Shown piece by piece: positions 8,005 to 14,475 of a stretch of 15,312 nt of DNA. The DNA lies in the NCBI GenBank assembly GCA_038744645.1, contig JBCDMA010000063.1, forward strand, positions 1 through 15,312, given 5' to 3'. Under the pieces are notes generated by a model. The model searched no databases. It saw nothing but the letters and a program-made list of their open reading frames with translations, and was not told the origin of the DNA. The stretch comes from Glaciecola sp038744645. GTDB lineage: Bacteria > Pseudomonadota > Gammaproteobacteria > Enterobacterales > Alteromonadaceae. Positions within the stretch are counted from its first letter, which is position 1. Every line of letters starts with the position of its first letter. Made by a program: the position numbers and the translations under genes.

Positions 8005-10830
8005 CTATTTAATCGTGAGTGCGTCGTGTACTAACGCTTTTTGTTGTTGACTGTGTACTGCAGCATAACCAACTGCAGGTGATGCTGCTGCTGTGCGTCC
8101 TGCAAATGTGAGTTTTGCGCCTTTTGGTATCGCGGCCCAAAAATGGTGTTGACTGCAATACCATGCACCTTGGTTTTGAGGCTCTTCTTGACACCAAACC
8201 CAATCTTTCACTTTGCTATAAGGGCCTAATATTTCTTTTAATTCTTTGTCAGGGAAAGGATAAAGCTGTTCAATTCGAACAATAGCGACATTATCAATTT
8301 CACTTTTACGACGTTCTTCAAGCAAATCGTAATATACTTTTCCTGAACACATAACGACACGTTTGACTTTCTTAGCATCAATATCGTCTATCTCGCCAAT
8401 TGCATTGTGGAATTTGCCTTCAGCTAACTCTTCAAGTGAGCTAACAGCAAGTGGATGACGCAGAAGTGACTTTGGTGACATGACAATCAACGGCCGGCGC
8501 ATTGCCCTGACCATTTGTCGCCTTAGCATGCTATATACCTGTGCCGGTGTAGAAGGCACACAAACTTGCCAGTTATGGTCAGCGCACATCTGCAAGAATC
8601 GCTCCAGTCTCGCTGAACTGTGCTCTGGTCCTTGGCCTTCATAGCCATGAGGAAGTAATACGGCAAGTCCGCATAACCTACCCCATTTAGCCTCGCCAGA
8701 TGACAAGAACTGGTCAAATACAACCTGCGCTCCATTCGCGAAATCACCAAACTGTGCTTCCCAAATTGTTAGCGTTGTTGGTTCTGCTGTTGCAAAACCG
8801 TACTCAAATGCCATAACTGCAGCTTCTGATAACACCGAGTCATATATTTCAAGGCGACCCTGGCCTTCTTTGATATGCTGCAGTGGAATGCGTGTAGATG
8901 CATCGTCTTGATTATGCAGCACTGCATGACGATGGAAGAACGTTCCTCTACCAGAGTCTTGACCGGTGATTCGTATATCGGTGCCCTCATCAAGCATGGT
9001 CGCATAAGCGAGGTTCTCTGCCATTCCCCAGTCGATCAAGCGTTCTCCAGCAAGCATTGCTTTGCGATCGCCATAGAGTTTATTCACGCGAGACTGTAAC
9101 CTAAAACCTTCGGGCACTGTCGTAATTGCAGTACCAAGCTGTTTTAACTTATCGACACTTAGGCTGCCGTCATAATCTATATCCCAATCATGGCCGATAA
9201 AGGGATCCCAATCGACAGAATGTTCAGTCATTGGTCGCCACTCTTCGACAACACAAGCACCATGATCTAATGCTGAACGGTATTCAGAGACCAATTTGTC
9301 GTTTTCGTGCTTGTCTAACACGCCTTCAGCAATCAGCTGGTCTGCATATAGCTGTCTGGGCACTGGGTGTTTTTTTATTTTTTGATACATTAATGGCTGT
9401 GTCGCGTTAGGCTCATCAGCTTCATTATGTCCGTGGCGACGGTAACAGACTAAATCGATTACCACGTCTTTTTTAAATTTATTTCTGTACTCGAGCGCTA
9501 GCTTCGTAACAAACACCACTGCTTCTGGATCATCAGCATTTACGTGAAAAATAGGCGCCTGTACCATTTTTGCAATATCAGTACAGTATTGTGTTGAACG
9601 CGTGTCTTCGGTTTTTGACGTGGTGAATCCAACCTGGTTGTTCACTACGATACGCACTGTGCCGCCAACAGCAAAACCTCTCGTTTCAGACATGTTAAAG
9701 GTTTCTTGAACAACCCCTTGCCCTGCTATTGCAGAGTCGCCGTGAATGGTAATCGGTAAGACCGCAGAGCCATCAGAGCAATCGCGTCTAGTCAATCTTG
9801 CTCTTACAGACCCCATGACAACCGGATTTACGATTTCAAGGTGAGATGGGTTAAATGCTAACGCCAAATGAATGTTGCCGCCTGGTGTTGCAAAATCGGA
9901 TGAGAATCCCGCATGATACTTTACGTCACCTGCGCCGAGTGATGCATCGTGTTTACCGGCGAACTCATCGAACAATACAGATGGGTTTTTCCCAAGCACA
10001 TTCACCAAGACATTGAGTCTTCCTCTATGCGCCATTCCAAGCACAACTTCTTTTGCGCCTTGAGCACCCGCTTCGCGGATCAGTTCTTTAAGCATTGGGA
10101 TAAGTGAATCACCGCCCTCCAGCGAGAACCTTTTTGCACCAGTAAATTTAGAGCCGAGGTATTTCTCCATACCATCCGCTGCAATCAACCCTTGAAGAAT
10201 ACGAATTTTTGCATCTCTATCTAATAAAGGTTTCGCTTCAACTGATTCGTATCGCTGTTGAATCCAACGTTTTTGATCCGTATCTGTTATATGCATATAC
10301 TCTGCGCCGATAGACCCACAATACGTGCGATTGAGAGACTTATACAAGTCTCCTAACTTCATCGAATCGGCATTGACCGCATAAGAACCCAGATTAAAAA
10401 CAGAATCAAAATCCGTTTTACTTAAGTTATGGTGAGATAATTCGAGATCTCTAACGCGCTCTTGCTGCCACAAACCTAATGGGTCCAAATTAGCATGTTG
10501 GTGGCCTCTAAAACGATAGGCGTTGATTAGCTGTAGTACTTTAACTTGCCGTTCGTCAGATGGTACGCTGCTTTCAGAGATAGTGCCGCTGCCTACTCTC
10601 GCCGTTGGGCCTAGGGAAGCGAGCTTTCTAAATTCGTCTTTGATGTTACTGTGGTTACTCTCTATGGACACACCGTCGACTTTGGGTAGTTGATCAAACG
10701 TCGCTCGCCAGTTTTCTGGAACATTTAATGGGTTTTCGATATAAGCTTCATACAATTCTTCAACATAAGCGGCATTTCCTCCTGCCATATGAGAGGATTC
10801 CCACCATGCTTTCATCACGCTATTTTGCAT
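8005..10830 (-). CDS. sucA: 2-oxoglutarate dehydrogenase E1 component
   Basis: A 941-residue thiamine-diphosphate enzyme (E. coli about 933) that decarboxylates 2-oxoglutarate and hands the succinyl group to SucB lipoyl arms. The N-terminus MQNSVMKAWWESS matches the family start and includes the segment that docks E1 to the complex. The ThDP/Mg motif GDS (364-366) with NN (397-398), MAHRGR (His268), YHAGFSSD (His306) and GHNEADEP (467-474) are all intact. Transketolase-type pyrimidine-binding and C-terminal domains fill the rest. AAGG lies about 10 nt before the ATG. It is the first gene of the suc transcript: a terminator for sdhAB and a plausible promoter lie just upstream. The TAG stop overlaps the sucB Shine-Dalgarno. 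Confidence 0.98.
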   Translation of the reverse strand: MQNSVMKAWWESSHMAGGNAAYVEELYEAYIENPLNVPENWRATFDQLPKVDGVSIESNHSNIKDEFRKLASLGPTARVGSGTISESSVPSDERQVKVLQLINAYRFRGHQHANLDPLGLWQQERVRDLELSHHNLSKTDFDSVFNLGSYAVNADSMKLGDLYKSLNRTYCGSIGAEYMHITDTDQKRWIQQRYESVEAKPLLDRDAKIRILQGLIAADGMEKYLGSKFTGAKRFSLEGGDSLIPMLKELIREAGAQGAKEVVLGMAHRGRLNVLVNVLGKNPSVLFDEFAGKHDASLGAGDVKYHAGFSSDFATPGGNIHLALAFNPSHLEIVNPVVMGSVRARLTRRDCSDGSAVLPITIHGDSAIAGQGVVQETFNMSETRGFAVGGTVRIVVNNQVGFTTSKTEDTRSTQYCTDIAKMVQAPIFHVNADDPEAVVFVTKLALEYRNKFKKDVVIDLVCYRRHGHNEADEPNATQPLMYQKIKKHPVPRQLYADQLIAEGVLDKHENDKLVSEYRSALDHGACVVEEWRPMTEHSVDWDPFIGHDWDIDYDGSLSVDKLKQLGTAITTVPEGFRLQSRVNKLYGDRKAMLAGERLIDWGMAENLAYATMLDEGTDIRITGQDSGRGTFFHRHAVLHNQDDASTRIPLQHIKEGQGRLEIYDSVLSEAAVMAFEYGFATAEPTTLTIWEAQFGDFANGAQVVFDQFLSSGEAKWGRLCGLAVLLPHGYEGQGPEHSSARLERFLQMCADHNWQVCVPSTPAQVYSMLRRQMVRAMRRPLIVMSPKSLLRHPLAVSSLEELAEGKFHNAIGEIDDIDAKKVKRVVMCSGKVYYDLLEERRKSEIDNVAIVRIEQLYPFPDKELKEILGPYSKVKDWVWCQEEPQNQGAWYCSQHHFWAAIPKGAKLTFAGRTAAASPAVGYAAVHSQQQKALVHDALTIK

Positions 10831-10884
10831 TTTAATTTGCCTTGAATTTGCCTAGAAGTTGCTTTGAATCTGCTCTATTACGCT

Positions 10885-10913
10885 ATTGTATTCTAAGTAA
10901 TTTTTATTTTAAA
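10885..10913 (-). promoter_or_regulatory. Predicted sucA promoter
   Basis: On the - strand TTTAAA (10908-10913) and TACAAT (10885-10890) are exactly 17 bp apart; TACAAT matches the -10 consensus at 5/6. The transcript would start near 10878, giving a leader of about 48 nt before the sucA ATG. It follows the sdhB terminator, so sucABCD probably has its own start site. The surrounding region is AT-rich, which lowers confidence. Confidence 0.5.
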
Positions 10914-10976
10914 TCGACTACAACCATAGTGGTATCGATTTTTTTGTTAACGGAATTTATTACCTATTTACATGAC

Positions 10977-10994
10977 TTAAAAGCCCGCTTTTAA
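10977..10994. promoter_or_regulatory. 18-bp palindrome upstream of sucA promoter
   Basis: TTAAAAGC-CC-GCTTTTAA is a perfect palindrome with 8-bp arms and a 2-bp centre. It lies between the sdhB terminator and the predicted sucA -35 box, about 64 bp upstream of the latter. This is a reasonable place for an activator or repressor dimer. I do not recognise the regulator. As RNA it would fall after the sdhAB terminator, so a DNA-level role is likelier. Confidence 0.4.
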
Positions 10995-11007
10995 CCTAAA
11001 TTTTGGT

Positions 11008-11034
11008 AAAAAAATAGCCATCACTTAGGATGGC
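11008..11034 (-). terminator. Rho-independent terminator after sdhB
   Basis: A 6-bp perfect stem (GCCATC at 11017-11022 and GATGGC at 11029-11034, 6-nt loop), then on the - strand TA and seven T residues (11008-11014). It lies 40 nt past the sdhB stop. It should end or strongly reduce sdhAB transcription before sucA, unlike E. coli where sdhCDAB reads into sucABCD. Confidence 0.85.
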
Positions 11035-11074
11035 CATTCTCATTTAAAAATGAAACACTTAATTAACACGTAAA

Positions 11075-11785
11075 TCACACTGCTTTTTGTAGTAGCATCG
11101 ATTTAATGTGACCAATTGCTTTAGTCGGATTAAGTCCTTTAGGGCAAACACTGACGCAGTTCATAATCCCATGACAACGGAATACACTGAACGCATCATC
11201 GAGTTCACCGAGTCGCTCATTAGTTGCTGTGTCTCTGCTATCAATTAAAAAGCGGTAAGCGTGCAGCAAGCCGGCTGGTCCAACAAATTTATCGGGGTTC
11301 CACCAAAATGACGGGCATGAGGTCGAGCAGCATGCGCAAAGAATACACTCATAAAGCCCATCCAGCTTTGCTCTTTCTTCAGGGGATTGCAAATGTTCAC
11401 GCTCAGGCTTCTCACCACTGTCATTAATAAGGAATGGTTTGATTTTCTCATATTGCGTGTAGAACTGACTCATGTCGACAACAAGGTCTCGCACAACGGG
11501 TAGACCCGGCAATGGTCTAACGACAATTTGCCCAGATCCAAGTGCTGATAATGGTGTGATACAAGCCAGGCCATTTTTGCCATTCATATTCATACCATCT
11601 GAACCGCATACACCTTCACGGCATGAACGTCTAAACGAAAGCGATGGGTCTTGCTCTTTTAATGCTAGTAGAGCATCCAACACCATCATGTCTTGGCCTT
11701 CTTCAACCTCAAGGGAATAGTCCTGCATTCGCGGAGCATCATCCACATCTGGGTTATATCTGTATATTGAAAACGCTAATTTCAT
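11075..11785 (-). CDS. sdhB: Succinate dehydrogenase iron-sulfur subunit
   Basis: A 236-residue protein that passes electrons from the SdhA flavin to quinone through three Fe-S clusters. The [2Fe-2S] ligands are Cys55, Cys60, Asp63 and Cys75, the E. coli positions. The [4Fe-4S] and [3Fe-4S] ligands lie in CILCACCSTSCP (147-158) and FRCHGIMNCVSVCPKG (202-217). Residues that shape the quinone pocket in E. coli SdhB are kept: Pro158, Trp162, His205 and Ile207. This implies that the protein still works with a membrane anchor, although no anchor gene is found nearby. It starts 15 nt after sdhA with a GAGG Shine-Dalgarno 8 nt before the ATG. Confidence 0.98.
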   Translation of the reverse strand: MKLAFSIYRYNPDVDDAPRMQDYSLEVEEGQDMMVLDALLALKEQDPSLSFRRSCREGVCGSDGMNMNGKNGLACITPLSALGSGQIVVRPLPGLPVVRDLVVDMSQFYTQYEKIKPFLINDSGEKPEREHLQSPEERAKLDGLYECILCACCSTSCPSFWWNPDKFVGPAGLLHAYRFLIDSRDTATNERLGELDDAFSVFRCHGIMNCVSVCPKGLNPTKAIGHIKSMLLQKAV

Positions 11786-11800
11786 TCGTTTAACCTCGCA

Positions 11801-13573
11801 TTAATATGAACGTACTTTCGGAGGGAATGCTTCGCGTAATTTCGGCGCCATATTGACATCACGTTTGCGCATCGCTTCATCCTCAGGTGTATAAATAGAG
11901 TGGCACAACCAATTCTCATCGTCTCTTTCCGGATAATCGAAACGGCTATGTGCACCTCTTGATTCAGTTCTGTAATTAGCGGCGACTGCCGTACAATAAG
12001 CAGTTTCCATAAGGTTGTCTAACTCTAAACACTCAATACGCATGGTGTTAAAGTCAGAGCTTTTATCGTCAAGACGCGCAGATTGAAGTCTTTCGCGTAT
12101 CTCCTTGAGCTGCTCAAGGCCTTCTGCCATTGCATCACCTTCTCGGAATACCGAGAAACTAAGTTGCATACACTCTTGCATGTCTTTCTTAATCTGGACC
12201 GGATCTTCACCTTTTCCGGGCGTGCTGTTTTCCCAGCGATTAAGTCTCGCAAGTGCTGCATCTATATCGTCAGTTGACGCGTCTGATTTAATATCAATCT
12301 TATCAATATCTTCACCCAAATGCAGGCCGGTAGCACGACCAAAGACGACGAGGTCGAGTAATGAGTTTCCGCCGAGACGATTTGCACCATGAACGGATAC
12401 GCAGGCTATTTCGCCACAGGCGAATAACCCATCAAATTCTTTTTCGTTTCCTTGAGAGTCAACATTTATAACTTGCCCATCAACATTGGTTGGGATACCA
12501 CCCATCATATAGTGGCAAGTTGGAATAACTGGAATCGGTTCTTCAACTGGGTCAACGTGTGCAAACGTTCTTGAAAGCTCAAGAATACCGGGTAATCGAG
12601 ACTCCAATACTTCTTTACCAAGATGATCAAGCTTCAGCTTTATGTGCGTTCCCCAAGGACCATCACACCCTCTGCCTTCTCGGATTTCGGTCATCATCGA
12701 CCTTGCGACGACGTCTCGACCTGCTAGGTCTTTTGCATTCGGTGCATAACGTTCCATGAAACGCTCACCGTCTTTATTGAGAAGGTAACCACCTTCTCCT
12801 CGGCAACCTTCAGTTACTAGCGTACCTGCACCAGCGATGCCGGTTGGATGGAACTGCCACATCTCCATGTCTTGAGCAGGTGCACCCGCACGTAATGCCA
12901 TACCTACGCCATCGCCCGTATTTATGTGTGCGTTGGTTGTGGAAGCATAAATTCTACCTGCACCACCTGTCGCTAAGACCACTGCGCGAGACTTAAAGTA
13001 GACAACTTCGCCGTCTTCTATGTTGATAGCGGTGCAACCAACCACTTGATCATGTTGGTTCTTTACTAAGTCTAACGCATACCATTCGCTGTAAACTGTT
13101 GTTTTATTTTTTACATTCTGTTGATACAACAAGTGTAGTAGTGCATGTCCTGTGCGGTCTGCTGCCGCCGCAGTTCTCGCGGCCTGCTCGCCGCCGAAAT
13201 TCTTTGATTGTCCACCGAAAGGTCGTTGATAGATCCGGCCATTTTCGAAACGCGAAAAAGGCAATCCCATGTTTTCCATTTCGATAATAGCTTCAGGACC
13301 ATTTTTACACATATACTCAATGGCCTCTTGGTCCCCGATATAATCTGACCCTTTTACCGTATCGTACATGTGCCATTGCCAGTTATCTTCGTGACTGTTT
13401 CCAAGCGCAACCGTAATCCCACCCTGTGCTGATACAGTGTGAGACCGCGTTGGAAAGACCTTTGATAACAGGGCGCAAGTTTTGCCCGATTGAGAAATTT
13501 GTAATGCTGCTCGCATTCCAGCGCCACCGGCACCTATTACCACTGCATCAAATTCATGGATAGGTAATGACAT
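11801..13573 (-). CDS. sdhA: Succinate dehydrogenase flavoprotein subunit
   Basis: A 590-residue protein (E. coli 588) that oxidises succinate to fumarate at the inner membrane's cytoplasmic face. The Rossmann motif is VVIGAGGAGMR (11-21); the covalent FAD ligand is His45 in SHTVSAQGG. The dicarboxylate-site residues fall at the E. coli numbers: His242 (FHPTG), Arg286 (AGRDVV), His354 (CHYMMGG) and Arg399 (GANRLGG). I chose the ATG at 13573 (MSLPIHEF) over an in-frame ATG at 13627, because the family begins here and GGGGTG lies 7 nt upstream; the 18 extra residues have no family counterpart. It leads an sdhAB transcript. Normally sdhC and sdhD precede it directly; here they do not. Confidence 0.98.
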   Translation of the reverse strand: MSLPIHEFDAVVIGAGGAGMRAALQISQSGKTCALLSKVFPTRSHTVSAQGGITVALGNSHEDNWQWHMYDTVKGSDYIGDQEAIEYMCKNGPEAIIEMENMGLPFSRFENGRIYQRPFGGQSKNFGGEQAARTAAAADRTGHALLHLLYQQNVKNKTTVYSEWYALDLVKNQHDQVVGCTAINIEDGEVVYFKSRAVVLATGGAGRIYASTTNAHINTGDGVGMALRAGAPAQDMEMWQFHPTGIAGAGTLVTEGCRGEGGYLLNKDGERFMERYAPNAKDLAGRDVVARSMMTEIREGRGCDGPWGTHIKLKLDHLGKEVLESRLPGILELSRTFAHVDPVEEPIPVIPTCHYMMGGIPTNVDGQVINVDSQGNEKEFDGLFACGEIACVSVHGANRLGGNSLLDLVVFGRATGLHLGEDIDKIDIKSDASTDDIDAALARLNRWENSTPGKGEDPVQIKKDMQECMQLSFSVFREGDAMAEGLEQLKEIRERLQSARLDDKSSDFNTMRIECLELDNLMETAYCTAVAANYRTESRGAHSRFDYPERDDENWLCHSIYTPEDEAMRKRDVNMAPKLREAFPPKVRSY

Positions 13574-13602
13574 CTTTAACACCCCATAAAGCTTGTAGGG
13601 TA

Positions 13603-13620
13603 CGATGGGGGAAACCATCG
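13603..13620. promoter_or_regulatory. Stem-loop in the sdhA leader
   Basis: CGATGG (13603-13608) and CCATCG (13615-13620) form a perfect 6-bp stem with a 6-nt loop. Its edge is about 30 nt before the sdhA ATG, just upstream of the GGGGTG ribosome binding site. In the sdhA mRNA it could tune initiation or stability. It lacks a following T-run. No sdhAB promoter further upstream is convincing; TTGCAC near 13742 is one weak -35 candidate. Confidence 0.4.
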
Positions 13621-14134
13621 CAACCAAGTTTAAAAAAGATTCTGCACGTTATCACGCCGATCACATGCGTGTACATTCCGTTGCAGCCTGCTTCATTTTC
13701 TTCTCACGTGTATGAATACGATATATTTTTATATCCAGTGCAAAAATCACACATATATTCCTAGACGTTGCAGAAGACACCTCACTCTGCGCCTCTAAAC
13801 CAATTGCATTTAGAAACGAATATTTCACATCGGACTATCGCAAAGTCCTAACTGCTCCACAACCAACACTAACATTGACAAAACGGGCTGTACGTACGAT
13901 CAACTTCCAGCGAAATTTCATTGCAAACTCGCGCGACTTGACCCAGATGAATTAAACAGTAGAAAAAAGAGGAAGGCGAACGGTGTACATGAACTATTAT
14001 AAAACGGGGTGTTTGACGTCTGACATTTAATGTTCAGCACCATGTACAAACTGCCTGTTTGATGTTTTCTCAATATCGTTTATCCGCGCTTTTCTTTAAC
14101 GTTAGCCAATTTGTTCTTATGTAAATAAGTTTAT

Positions 14135-14148
14135 ACAACTAAAGTTGT
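14135..14148. promoter_or_regulatory. 14-bp palindrome in gltA upstream region
   Basis: ACAACT-AA-AGTTGT has perfect 6-bp arms and a 2-bp centre. A second short dyad, CTTAT-N4-ATAAG (14116-14129), is immediately adjacent. The ACAA/TTGT ends resemble the half-sites of the larger dyad at 14169-14215. A role as regulator binding site is inferred from symmetry and position only. Confidence 0.3.
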
Positions 14149-14168
14149 GGGTGCATCTTAACTTGATG

Positions 14169-14215
14169 ATTTTGTAAACAACTTGCTAAAAATTAACAGA
14201 GCTTGTTTACAAAAT
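14169..14215. promoter_or_regulatory. 13-bp inverted repeat made of two operator-like sites
   Basis: The arms at 14169-14181 and 14203-14215 are perfect 13-bp inverted copies (ATTTTGTAAACAA and its complement) with a 21-bp spacer. Each arm holds a smaller dyad TTGT-N2-ACAA (14172-14181 and 14203-14212). Their centres are 31 bp apart, close to three helical turns, so two dimers would bind on the same DNA face. It lies about 160-200 bp upstream of the predicted gltA promoter. I do not recognise the regulator. Confidence 0.5.
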
Positions 14216-14286
14216 AACCTTGATTATCAGCGCGCTAGAATATATCAATGGATATGGCATTTATCAATGGAATGTTGGCTCACCGA

Positions 14287-14338
14287 GACATTAGTATTAT
14301 TTATATCCGTAAAGCCAAGCATCCACAGTACTAATGTC
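14287..14338. repeat. 10-bp inverted repeat upstream of gltA promoter
   Basis: GACATTAGTA (14287-14296) and its exact complement TACTAATGTC (14329-14338) are separated by 32 bp, centre-to-centre 42 bp or about four helical turns. The right arm ends 30 bp before the predicted -35 box of gltA. This spacing suits a pair of regulator sites, but the arms are not themselves symmetric and function is unproven. Confidence 0.4.
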
Positions 14339-14368
14339 GAATATTTGTGTATGCTATATGCGATTAAA

Positions 14369-14396
14369 TTGACTTATAAATCTAGATTCTTAGTAT
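14369..14396 (+). promoter_or_regulatory. Predicted gltA promoter
   Basis: TTGACT (14369-14374, 5/6 match to -35) and TAGTAT (14391-14396, 4/6 match to -10) are 16 bp apart. Transcription would begin near 14403, leaving a leader of about 70 nt. The leader contains two small stem-loops: GAGCAA-T-TTGCTC (14421-14433) and TCCGT-ATC-ACGGA (14440-14452), just before the ribosome binding site. Confidence 0.5.
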
Positions 14397-14475
14397 TAAG
14401 AGAACTTTGCCCATCCCTATGAGCAATTTGCTCGGTTCATCCGTATCACGGACAAAATAATTAGGAGAGTATTTC

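Larger units (their letters stand above)
13574..14475. other. Divergent gltA-sdhA intergenic region lacking sdhC and sdhD
   Basis: This 902-bp stretch stands where gammaproteobacteria normally have the gltA/sdh promoters plus sdhC and sdhD. Reading all three - strand frames I find frequent stops and no frame of about 115-125 codons. The SdhC HRxSG and RHLxxD signatures and the SdhD HxxxGxxxIxxDY signature are also absent. The sequence is AT-rich and holds several inverted repeats, listed separately. It also contains three TGTACA words (13670, 13984, 14043), two of which form an 8-bp inverted repeat (13984-13991 and 14041-14048). Two + strand frames (65 and 79 codons) have no recognisable product and cross the regulatory repeats. 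Confidence 0.75.

Noticed and set aside
13573..13627. An in-frame ATG at 13627 that would extend sdhA by 18 residues.
   Set aside because: Family alignment by eye places the N-terminus at MSLPIHEF, where covalent His45 then falls at its usual number and a ribosome binding site is well spaced.
13574..13665. A - strand frame ending in ALWGV just before sdhA, similar to the C-terminal LWGV of many SdhD proteins.
   Set aside because: Only a few residues match, the frame continues into sdhA out of register, and the expected histidine and DY residues are not at family spacing.
13567..13764. A + strand open frame of 65 codons overlapping the sdhA start.
   Set aside because: It overlaps the sdhA coding start and leader hairpin on the opposite strand and shows no recognisable feature.
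13900..14026. A - strand frame beginning at 14026 (MSDVKHPVL, then two stops, later VRLPLFSTV and a stop) that faintly recalls an SdhC N-terminus.
   Set aside because: It is interrupted by several stops, lacks the HRxSG signature and has no hydrophobic helices after it. The resemblance is too short to call an sdhC pseudogene.
14183..14422. A + strand open frame of 79 codons upstream of gltA.
   Set aside because: It has no recognisable domain, no good ribosome binding site, and runs through the inverted repeats and the predicted gltA promoter.
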